This document shows, piece by piece, positions 1-6,137 of a stretch of DNA of 6,155 nucleotides (its first letter is position 1; each line of letters starts with the position of its first letter). A program made the translations under genes and the position numbers. This stretch comes from Spirochaetaceae bacterium (GTDB taxonomy: Bacteria; Spirochaetota; Spirochaetia; Spirochaetales_E; Spirochaetaceae_B): positions 1-6,155 of the forward strand of contig QKJO01000143.1 in NCBI GenBank assembly GCA_003249275.1, given 5' to 3'. The notes under the pieces were generated by a model. That model worked only from the letters and a program-made list of their open reading frames with translations. It ran no database searches and was not told where the DNA came from.

Positions 1-122
1 ATCAGACTGTCGTCAAGAACATTTATGAATCTGACACCGGGAAGAACTTCCGCTGCCATCTTCTTCAACGGGTCGACCAGAGCCGCCCCGGTAAATAAAG
101 CCATTACAGTTTTCTGATTCAT
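1..122 (-). CDS. Probable Asp/Glu/hydantoin racemase-superfamily protein, N-terminal fragment (cut by window edge)
   Basis: Only the first 40 codons are in the window, and the reading frame is open to the edge. The start is the ATG at 122-120, preceded by GGAG (136-133) with a 10-nt spacer. The peptide begins MNQKTVMALFTGAAL, continues VDPLKKMAAEVLPGV and ends RFINVLDDSL. A short beta strand, then a 'PLK..A.E.LPGV..IN.LDDSL' pattern, resembles the N-terminus of Asp/Glu/hydantoin racemase-family proteins. Members of that family racemise or epimerise amino acids or hydantoins, or cleave related substrates, using paired cysteines. The catalytic residues would lie outside the window, so the activity cannot be checked. 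The gene has its own promoter and is not obviously part of the sensor-kinase operon upstream of it on the same strand. The family call is by recall of the motif. The exact substrate is unknown. Confidence 0.55.
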   Translation of the reverse strand, partial: MNQKTVMALFTGAALVDPLKKMAAEVLPGVRFINVLDDSL

Positions 123-148
123 CAGTTTATCGCTCCATAAAAAGTAGT

Positions 149-173
149 ACATCACTCGTCACACGTATGATGT
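149..173. promoter_or_regulatory. 25-bp imperfect palindrome at the predicted transcription start (operator candidate)
   Basis: The arms ACATCACTCGT (149-159) and ACGTATGATGT (163-173) are complementary at 9 of 11 positions around a 3-bp centre, with the two mismatches at matching positions in each arm (155-156 and 166-167). The element begins at the predicted +1 and lies just downstream of the -10 box, a usual place for a repressor site. It would also be transcribed as a 5' leader hairpin, so an RNA role cannot be excluded. No specific regulator family can be named. Confidence 0.45.
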
Positions 174-179
174 TTAATC

Positions 180-208
180 AGGATAAAATGAGTCTGTCTA
201 TCTGTCAA
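180..208 (-). promoter_or_regulatory. Sigma70-type promoter for the racemase-like gene
   Basis: On the minus strand a perfect TTGACA -35 box (208-203) is followed by exactly 17 bp and then TATCCT (185-180), which matches 4 of 6 bases of TATAAT. Transcription would start near 173, giving a leader of about 50 nt before the ATG at 122. It lies downstream of the kinase stop codon, so the racemase-like gene can be expressed independently of the kinase operon. Confidence 0.65.
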
Positions 209-251
209 GGAAAATAGAGAGGAACCGAGGCCGGTGCTGATTGATCCGGAA

Positions 252-2552
252 TCAACCGAGACTGGAGAGAAGGCGGGCGATGCCCTCCCTGGTGAAGGGC
301 TTCTGAATATATCCTGACAGACCGTTCTTCTTCAGGGAATTCAGATCTTCATCCTTTGTAAATCCGGAAGAGATGACGACCGGACACTCGCTGCCGGTCT
401 CCCGTATCCTGAGAATCAGCTCCCTGCCGTTCATACGGGGCATGATCATATCCGTTATAACCAGATCGATCCGGGCGGCTTCTTTTTTGAATACTTCAAG
501 TCCTTCCTCTCCATCTCCGGCAAGAAGGACCGTGTATCCCAGACTCTCCAGCATGGGTTTGGATGTCAGACGGATAATCTCCTCATCATCCACCAGCAGA
601 ATGACCCCCGATCCATTCAGAGGGCCTGCATCCTCCTGAACGCCGGCCGAGACCTGCTCGGCGCAGGGCAGGTAGAGGTGAAAGACCGTGCCGCTCCCCT
701 CCTCGCTGTACACTGTAACGGCTCCGTTATGTCCCTGAACGATACCGTATACGGACGAGAGCCCCAGCCCCGTTCCGCGGCCATGCTCTTTGGTTGTAAA
801 AAAGGGATCGAAGATTTTATCGATGATTCCCAGAGGTATCCCGGAACCCGTATCCTCCACGGAGAGATCGATATAGAGCCCTGGATGAATATCAAAGGGA
901 CTGTAGCTGCAGTAATACTCGTCCAGCACTTTATTCTTTGTGCTGATAGTCAGTTCTCCTCCCTCAGGCATGGCCTGGGCGGCATTTATGCCCAGATTGA
1001 TCAGCGCATTCTGAATGGACGTGAACTCCCCGGAAAACACAAAATTTTCCGCTTCCGGATTGATTTTGATGGAGACCTTTCTGTCCAGAGTCCTCTCCAG
1101 CAGGCCGATGGATTCGTTGATCACCTGATGGAGATCCACAGGAGTCATTGTCAGGGTTGTCTTCCGGCCGAAGGTCAGGAGCTTGGCAGTCAGATCCGCC
1201 GACCGCTTGGCGGCTTCCTGTATGATGTTGATGTAGGCAAGGGCATTCCCGCTTTCACCGCCCTTCTCCTCCTCGATGGTTTTCAGAAGCTGGGCGGCCG
1301 AAGTAATCCCCATCAGCATGTTGTTGAAGTCATGGGCCACGCCGCCCGCCAGCTGGCCGATGGCATCCATCTTCTGACTCTGCGCCAGCTGCTCCTTCAT
1401 ATGGTTCTGATCGGTTACATCGTCAATTCTGAGGACAGCCCCGGCAGCACCATTGGTCCTCAGCGGATAGATCGTTATATCATCAAAGCGGATACGATCG
1501 CCGATGACCCTCTTCCTGGCGGCTTCATGAACGATCTTACCGTCCCGGACAGCCCGTCTTATGCTCTCTGAATCCACCGAAAGAAGGGGATGAAGGCCTT
1601 CCAGGTCCCTGCCCAGAGCGTCCCGGACGGAGATCCCGGTCACTTTTTCCGTCCAGGCATTCCACTGGGTCACCTTCCCGTCATCATCCAGACCGATCAG
1701 TATTGAAGGCATGGAATTGATGATGCTGGAGATATAGTTTCTGGCGGAGGAAAGCTCCTTTTCCGCCCTGAGCCGCTCTGTAATCTCCAGATTCAGATCT
1801 TCAATCTTCTTTTTGATGGACGCCTGCATGTGATTGAAACTCTGGGCGAGGATGGAAACTTCATCCTTGCCGGAGATCTCAATCTTCTGATCCAGGTGTC
1901 CTTCGGCAATCTTCATCGAAACCTCGGTCAGTTTGACGATGGGTCTGTTGAGGTTGACAAGGACAATGGAGAGAACGGTCAGAATCAGAATGGAACAGAC
2001 AACCATGATCTCAAGAAGATGAATTCTGAAATCAATCAGATTGGCATATTTCAGTTCGTAGGGGACTGAAAAGCAGACAATCCAGCCCCAGGGTTCATAG
2101 GCCTTGTAGAGGTTCCAGAATGTCTGTCCGTCTTCCTCCGTAAGAAATTCACCCGAGTCTTCTGAGAGAGATTCAGGGGGAAAGAGACCCCTATCCATGG
2201 AAGAAGCACCACGCTCCAGGTAGGGATGAATGAGTATCTTTCCATCCTTGTCCAGCAGGAAGGGGAAAACTGTCATCCCCTTTTCATAATATCCGTTTTT
2301 GAGCTCCCTGAGGATTGTATTCTGGAAATCATCGATATAAGCGTCCACAAGACCGGTCTTCTGAAGCCGGGTATTGGTTCTTTCCAGTTCATTCAGAACA
2401 ATCTCGATCTTCTCCTGATAGATCAGATGCTGCCCCGAATCAATGATCTTGCGCAGCTGAATTTCAGAGGCGGCGAACAGGATCATCATGGTCATCAGAA
2501 AAAAAGCAATGACCAGAAAGATCAGTCTCTTTGTAATGGAACTGAAACCCAT
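252..2552 (-). CDS. Membrane hybrid sensor histidine kinase (Cache-HAMP-PAS-HisKA-HATPase_c-REC)
   Basis: This 766-aa kinase likely senses an extracytoplasmic signal and autophosphorylates on His. A basic start (K8, R9) is followed by TM1 at about residues 10-28. A periplasmic region of about 30-178 has Cache-like features (FPFLLDKDGKILIHP at 96-110; PWGWIVCFSVP near 154-164). TM2 is about 179-200, HAMP about 200-252 and PAS about 268-385. HisKA has AGGVAHDFNN with phospho-acceptor H407, an HPK4-like sequence. HATPase_c has the N-box (N519, N523), DTGSGIP (567-573), FDPFFTTK (581-588) and GTGLGL (593-598). A C-terminal receiver (about 650-766) keeps D655/D656, phospho-acceptor D701, S729 and K751. 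All key catalytic residues are present, so it should be active. The terminal REC has no output domain, so it needs an Hpt partner or acts on the kinase itself. The start ATG overlaps the stop of the upstream binding-protein gene, with GGAG (2564-2561) 8 nt upstream. The ligand is unknown. Confidence 0.95.
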   Translation of the reverse strand: MGFSSITKRLIFLVIAFFLMTMMILFAASEIQLRKIIDSGQHLIYQEKIEIVLNELERTNTRLQKTGLVDAYIDDFQNTILRELKNGYYEKGMTVFPFLLDKDGKILIHPYLERGASSMDRGLFPPESLSEDSGEFLTEEDGQTFWNLYKAYEPWGWIVCFSVPYELKYANLIDFRIHLLEIMVVCSILILTVLSIVLVNLNRPIVKLTEVSMKIAEGHLDQKIEISGKDEVSILAQSFNHMQASIKKKIEDLNLEITERLRAEKELSSARNYISSIINSMPSILIGLDDDGKVTQWNAWTEKVTGISVRDALGRDLEGLHPLLSVDSESIRRAVRDGKIVHEAARKRVIGDRIRFDDITIYPLRTNGAAGAVLRIDDVTDQNHMKEQLAQSQKMDAIGQLAGGVAHDFNNMLMGITSAAQLLKTIEEEKGGESGNALAYINIIQEAAKRSADLTAKLLTFGRKTTLTMTPVDLHQVINESIGLLERTLDRKVSIKINPEAENFVFSGEFTSIQNALINLGINAAQAMPEGGELTISTKNKVLDEYYCSYSPFDIHPGLYIDLSVEDTGSGIPLGIIDKIFDPFFTTKEHGRGTGLGLSSVYGIVQGHNGAVTVYSEEGSGTVFHLYLPCAEQVSAGVQEDAGPLNGSGVILLVDDEEIIRLTSKPMLESLGYTVLLAGDGEEGLEVFKKEAARIDLVITDMIMPRMNGRELILRIRETGSECPVVISSGFTKDEDLNSLKKNGLSGYIQKPFTREGIARLLSSLG

Positions 2553-2564
2553 CAGTCTGTCTCC
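2550..2564 (-). promoter_or_regulatory. TGATG stop/start overlap with internal ribosome binding site
   Basis: The TGA stop of the binding-protein gene (2554-2552) and the ATG of the kinase (2552-2550) share one base, reading TGATG on the minus strand. A GGAG Shine-Dalgarno core (2564-2561) lies 8 nt before the ATG, inside the end of the upstream gene. This arrangement is typical of translational coupling and implies co-production of the two proteins. Confidence 0.8.
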
Positions 2565-4528
2565 AGATGGGTATTTTCATTCCAGATAACAGCTTTTTCA
2601 AGTAGTTCCGATGGAATAACGATTCCCATTTTACCGGCCAGGGTCATATTGATCAGGATCTTAGATTCACTGTTCTTTACGGGCGGGATTTGAGATATAT
2701 CTTTCCCACTTAAAATTTCAATCGCTGTTTTACCGGCCCACCAGCCCTGCTCCTCTGCAACTTTAACATTACCAAGAAGAGCAAACTCAATCTGTCCGTC
2801 AACCGTAATTCCCGATGGAATCCGGGCATGTTCATGAATAAACCGGACTGCCTGTTCTTTGTCCCAGTTTCTGATCCCGACAGGATTCATGAGAAGAAGT
2901 ACATCAACATCCTTTTGGAGTCTGATATATTCACTTTTCCATTTATCAAAATCATCTACAAAAGATGCGTCATCAAACTCAAGTCCGGAATTGATTCCTG
3001 CATAAGTCACTAGCCTTCTGTTAATATCATCATCCAGCCCCAGGACTCCAAGCCGGTTGCCGCGGGCAAAAGTCCTTAATAAATTGATTGATTCATCAAC
3101 GGGATCGACCTCGATCATACCTGTAATGTGGGAATCAGGAAGATGATAACCCGATGCATCCCAGTTGACTCCGCAGAAAACGACAGGAATAGCGGAATTC
3201 CTGTAATAGGGTACGACAACATATTTCACAAAATTGTCATCGCTGCCGACGATCAGGTCCGGTTTCCACTCGTCCGCCAGTTTTTTAACCTCCAGGGCTT
3301 TCTGTTTTATAAAATCCTCCGACCTGTTCTCTTTGGTATCCATACGGAAGATCTTCAGATCAATTCCCATACCCGAGGCATCAAGGGCCTTCTTCAGCCC
3401 TTTTTCAATATCATCGCTCCAGACATAGCCTTCATGATAGGAGTTGACGTACAGGATCTTTTTATCGGGAACAGCGTCGTTGACCATGTGGGACCTCTCA
3501 ATGAGTTCCATGGGAAACCGGATACCCAGGGCTTTCGCCAGAGCCAGATTCAAGTAAACGGCGGCCCTTTTATTTTCAACCACAGGAATATCGGCAGGAC
3601 TTTTACCGTCCAATATTTCAAGAGCTCTGCTTGCTGCCCATTCCCCCTGTTCTTCGGCCTGATTGGCATAGGTGATCAGAACCATCTCGCTCAGCCAGGT
3701 GTCCCAGGCGCCCGTGGGGATTCTGGTGGATTCCATAATGAATGACTTCAAATGCCCGAGATCCTCATCCCAGTCGGGCAATGCACCGGGATAACCTACA
3801 AGAAGGATATCCACCCGATCCTGAAGGCTGATAAATTTCTCCTGCCAGTCCCTGTAGTCCACTGCCAGCTCGGTCACCAGATTCTGGCCTATGACCTTTT
3901 CAATATAGAGACTCTCCTTCCGGGACGTCAGAGAGTCGCCCTTCAAAAATCCCACCCTCTTTCCGGGGGTAAATTCGGCAAGCTGATCCACCAGCTGCCT
4001 GATCAGGGCCACTTCAATCATGCCGGTCACATTGGAGGCTGGAAGTCCGTACACAGAAGCATCCCAGTTGATGCCGCAGAAGACAAAGGGAATTTCACTG
4101 TCGATATAATAGGGGGCAATAAGATATTTTGCCGCGTTGTCATCGCTTGCTATGACCGCATCCGGTTTCCAGTCCTCGATGAGGGCTTTTGCCTGAAGAG
4201 AGATCTCCTGTGAATACTCTTCCGAAAGATGACGCTTCGTATCCATGTGGAAAATCCGCAGTTCGGCAGTTGCCTTTGAATCATCCACAGTTCCGTCATC
4301 ATTCAGAACGGCTCCCAGAACGGAGCAGATGCCTGAAGCGATCCCCCGGGACCAGGGAAATTCACTGTGGTAGGAATCCACATAGAGAATTTTTTTCCTC
4401 TCTCCGGATGAAACTATCCCCTCACCTGTTGTAGAATCATTATTCTTAACTCCCTGTCCGCAGGAGGACAGAGAGAGGACTGCAGCAAAAAAGAGAAAGA
4501 GAAAACGAAAATAAAACTTACCTTTCAT
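2552..4528 (-). CDS. Tandem-duplicated ABC_sub_bind-type periplasmic binding lipoprotein
   Basis: This 658-aa protein is probably an outer-face or periplasmic lipoprotein. A basic N-terminus, a hydrophobic core (about 7-20) and the lipobox LSSC with C23 form a lipoprotein signal peptide. The mature part holds two homologous domains, about 45-349 and 356-649. Each opens with KKILYV[DN]SYH, then has WKPD, SDDN, KY, PYY, VFCG[IV]NWDAS, TGMIEV and AEEQG. Over 118-173 versus 419-474, 35 of 56 aligned residues are identical without gaps. The pattern fits the ABC transporter substrate-binding protein family PF04392/COG2984, whose members are usually one domain of about 300 residues and which also occurs as the sensor end of kinases and cyclases. 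No permease or ATPase gene is adjacent, and the next gene is a sensor kinase with a TGATG overlap. A role as ligand receptor for that kinase is therefore favoured over transport. The start ATG has AGGGA about 5-7 nt upstream. The ligand is unknown. Confidence 0.9.
   Translation of the reverse strand: MKGKFYFRFLFLFFAAVLSLSSCGQGVKNNDSTTGEGIVSSGERKKILYVDSYHSEFPWSRGIASGICSVLGAVLNDDGTVDDSKATAELRIFHMDTKRHLSEEYSQEISLQAKALIEDWKPDAVIASDDNAAKYLIAPYYIDSEIPFVFCGINWDASVYGLPASNVTGMIEVALIRQLVDQLAEFTPGKRVGFLKGDSLTSRKESLYIEKVIGQNLVTELAVDYRDWQEKFISLQDRVDILLVGYPGALPDWDEDLGHLKSFIMESTRIPTGAWDTWLSEMVLITYANQAEEQGEWAASRALEILDGKSPADIPVVENKRAAVYLNLALAKALGIRFPMELIERSHMVNDAVPDKKILYVNSYHEGYVWSDDIEKGLKKALDASGMGIDLKIFRMDTKENRSEDFIKQKALEVKKLADEWKPDLIVGSDDNFVKYVVVPYYRNSAIPVVFCGVNWDASGYHLPDSHITGMIEVDPVDESINLLRTFARGNRLGVLGLDDDINRRLVTYAGINSGLEFDDASFVDDFDKWKSEYIRLQKDVDVLLLMNPVGIRNWDKEQAVRFIHEHARIPSGITVDGQIEFALLGNVKVAEEQGWWAGKTAIEILSGKDISQIPPVKNSESKILINMTLAGKMGIVIPSELLEKAVIWNENTHLETD
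2582..3463 (-). repeat. Binding-domain copy 2 (residues about 356-649)
   Basis: This is the second homologous domain, separated from copy 1 by a short linker (about residues 350-355). It keeps all motifs of copy 1, with conservative changes such as SDDNAAKY to SDDNFVKY and INWDAS to VNWDAS. The third segment (about 495-560) has diverged more than the central block, which suggests the two lobes may not recognise the same ligand. Parts of the coding DNA are noticeably AT-richer than copy 1. Confidence 0.85.
3482..4396 (-). repeat. Binding-domain copy 1 (residues about 45-349)
   Basis: This is the first of two homologous domains in the lipoprotein. It aligns with copy 2 at an offset of 311 residues at the domain start and 300-301 from the WKPD motif onward. 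Copy 1 therefore carries about 10 extra residues in its first segment, probably the Asp-rich stretch around residues 76-83 (NDDGTVDD). Confidence 0.85.
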
Positions 4529-4684
4529 AGCTGTTCCCTGGCGTAAAACTGCCGAATTGATTACAAAACCGTCAAGAAAACAAAAAAAGACTTAGTATCT
4601 CAACTATAACAACACAATAACTTATTATACAGAAAATGAGGAATAAAAATTTGTCTGTGTTAAAATAAAAGGAGTGAGGACATT
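4529..4684. promoter_or_regulatory. Divergent AT-rich intergenic region between the sensor operon and the cyclase gene
   Basis: These 156 bp must hold the promoters for both divergent units. On the minus strand a perfect TATAAT (4629-4624) could be the -10 box of the lipoprotein-kinase operon, with a leader of about 90 nt, but no good -35 box sits 16-18 bp upstream of it. On the plus strand no convincing -35/-10 pair was found. Possible -10-like hexamers are TATTAT (4623-4628) and TAAAAT (4661-4666). A small palindrome AATAACTTATT (4616-4626) overlaps the minus-strand -10, and ATAAC is repeated 11 bp apart (4606-4610, 4617-4621). The weak -35 boxes could mean activator-dependent promoters. 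Confidence 0.4.
4671..4679 (+). promoter_or_regulatory. Ribosome binding site of the diguanylate cyclase gene
   Basis: The purine-rich stretch GGAGTGAGG precedes the ATG at 4685. GGAG (4671-4674) lies 10 nt and GAGG (4676-4679) 5 nt before the start. Either register can serve, and this supports the chosen start codon. Confidence 0.7.
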
Positions 4685-6109
4685 ATGCCCGGGAACGACA
4701 GAATAAAAAATCTCCTTCGCACACTCGGCATCATCGACGCCCTTTCCGAGATAGGAGTCTACATCACCGACTATACCACCGGGGAAACACTTTCCAGCAG
4801 CACCTGGAAAGAGGAACCGGTCCAGTTTCAGGTGGACGATATCAGCGATGATTTTCTGAACAGAATACACCCCGAAGACAGAGAGAGAATCCGCCGGGAC
4901 CTGGAAGCGGTTCACAACGGAGACAGCAGTGAGTTCAACACCATCTACCGCATGAAAAACGGCGGCTCCTGGAAGTGGATCAAATCAAAGGGAAGAACGG
5001 TCCTCACAAGGGATGACGGAAAACCCATCCTCTTTGTCGGTTCAGACACGGACATCACAGAACTGAAAATCACGGAAGAAAAACTGCAGAAGAGTATTCA
5101 GAAGGAAAAGGAAAGATCGGAAGAGCTGGAAATGCTGCGCCGGATGGCCGCGGATTTCACAACCTCCCTGGACACAAGAGAGACCTGCAGCAGAATACTT
5201 GTCGGCATACGCCGCATCATACCCTACGATTCGGCATCGGTTCAGCTGCTGGAGGATTCGGTTCTCAGAATCATCGGAGTGGCCGGATTTTCTAATCCCG
5301 ACGAGGTAAGCAAGCTCACCTTCTCCCTGGCGGCACCGGGCAGCCTCAGCTCCAAAGCCCTGCAGGACCGGAAACCCGTTCTGTCGGGAGATGTGAGCCG
5401 TGATTTTCCGGCCTTTATCCAGCCTCTTGATTTCACAATCAGATCCTGGATCGGAATCCCCCTGATCAGCAGAGGCGAACCCATCGGCATGCTGACTCTG
5501 GACCACAGGGAAACTGACCAGTTCAACCCCCACCACCTGGAGCTGGCGGAGATTATCGGCGACCACATCGCTTCGGCTCTCGACAACTCCCTTCTTCATG
5601 AACAGGCCTACAGGATGGCCATGGAGGATGCTCTGACGGGGATCGGCAGCCGCCACCGCCTGCAGATAGAAGGACGGATTCTTTTTGAAACTGCTATCCG
5701 GAAAAACACAGAGATATCCCTTGCCCTGCTGGACATCGACCATTTCAAACAGGTCAATGACCGGTACGGCCATGACACGGGCGATCTGGTGCTTAAAAGA
5801 ATCGCAAAAACATGTTCCGGTCTCGTAAGAACAACCGACCTGCTGGCCCGCCTGGGAGGAGAGGAATTTATTATTGTCCTTCCCGAAACAGGTTCAGAGA
5901 CGGCTCAGCAGATCATCCAAAGGATAAGACAGCAGATCGAGATGATCGTTCACCCCGAAATAGGGGATCCCGTTACCGTCAGCGCCGGTGTGTACAGCGG
6001 CTGCCCCGACAAGGATCACAGCCTCGGTGCCTTTCAGATCCAGGCGGACAAAGCTTTGTACCTTTCCAAGGCAAACGGGCGAAACAGGGTGACGATGCTC
6101 CCCGGCTGA
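4685..6109 (+). CDS. Cytoplasmic diguanylate cyclase (PAS-GAF-GGDEF)
   Basis: This 474-aa protein should make c-di-GMP from two GTP. It has no signal peptide or membrane segment. A PAS domain (about 14-126) ends in the PAC-like WKWIKSKGRTVL...GSDTDITELK. A charged coiled-coil linker (about 127-155) leads to a GAF domain (about 158-302). The GGDEF domain is about 310-472. It begins with DALTGIGSRHRL (315-326), a variant of the usual DxLTGLxNR entry. It keeps the GTP/metal residues D350, N358, D359 and D367 and the active-site loop GGEEF (391-395). An RTTD motif (382-385), with its D six residues before the first G of the loop as in PleD, is an intact I-site for product inhibition. PAS and GAF suggest control by two cytoplasmic small-molecule or redox inputs, neither identifiable here. 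It is divergent from the lipoprotein-kinase operon, has no receiver domain, and is followed after 28 bp by another + strand gene. Confidence 0.95.
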   Translation: MPGNDRIKNLLRTLGIIDALSEIGVYITDYTTGETLSSSTWKEEPVQFQVDDISDDFLNRIHPEDRERIRRDLEAVHNGDSSEFNTIYRMKNGGSWKWIKSKGRTVLTRDDGKPILFVGSDTDITELKITEEKLQKSIQKEKERSEELEMLRRMAADFTTSLDTRETCSRILVGIRRIIPYDSASVQLLEDSVLRIIGVAGFSNPDEVSKLTFSLAAPGSLSSKALQDRKPVLSGDVSRDFPAFIQPLDFTIRSWIGIPLISRGEPIGMLTLDHRETDQFNPHHLELAEIIGDHIASALDNSLLHEQAYRMAMEDALTGIGSRHRLQIEGRILFETAIRKNTEISLALLDIDHFKQVNDRYGHDTGDLVLKRIAKTCSGLVRTTDLLARLGGEEFIIVLPETGSETAQQIIQRIRQQIEMIVHPEIGDPVTVSAGVYSGCPDKDHSLGAFQIQADKALYLSKANGRNRVTMLPG

Positions 6110-6125
6110 ATACTATAATTAATGA

Positions 6126-6131
6126 GGGAGG
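6126..6131 (+). promoter_or_regulatory. Strong Shine-Dalgarno for the gene entering at the right edge
   Basis: GGGAGG lies 6 nt before the ATG at 6138, a near-ideal spacing. A TATAAT (6114-6119) also sits in this 28-bp gap, but its best -35 candidate (GTGACG at 6089-6094, 19 bp away) is poor, so read-through from the cyclase gene is the simpler expectation. Confidence 0.65.
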
Positions 6132-6137
6132 ACTCTT

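Noticed and set aside
241..255. Inverted repeat TTGAT/ATCAA around CCGGA at the kinase stop codon, considered as a terminator
   Set aside because: The stem is only 5 bp with weak pairs and no following U-tract on the minus strand. No convincing intrinsic terminator for the kinase operon is visible in 123-251. A 4-bp ACCG/CGGT stem further on is also too short.
678..1571. 297-aa open frame on the + strand opposite the kinase
   Set aside because: It is antisense to the HisKA/HATPase region, where the minus-strand protein has all expected motifs. The translation is low-complexity and matches no family I recognise. It is a shadow frame.
3128..4213. Two consecutive + strand open frames (205 and 153 aa) opposite the lipoprotein gene
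   Set aside because: They have similar repeated-looking sequences only because they are antisense to the two duplicated binding domains. There are no credible start signals and no recognisable domain.
5042..5773. 243-aa open frame on the - strand opposite the cyclase
   Set aside because: It is antisense to an unambiguous GAF-GGDEF coding region, with no ribosome binding site or family resemblance.
6089..6119. GTGACG and TATAAT before the last partial gene, considered as a promoter
   Set aside because: The 19-bp spacing, the weak -35 box and a start that would fall on the ribosome binding site make it unconvincing. An AT-rich gap between co-directional genes explains the TATAAT equally well.
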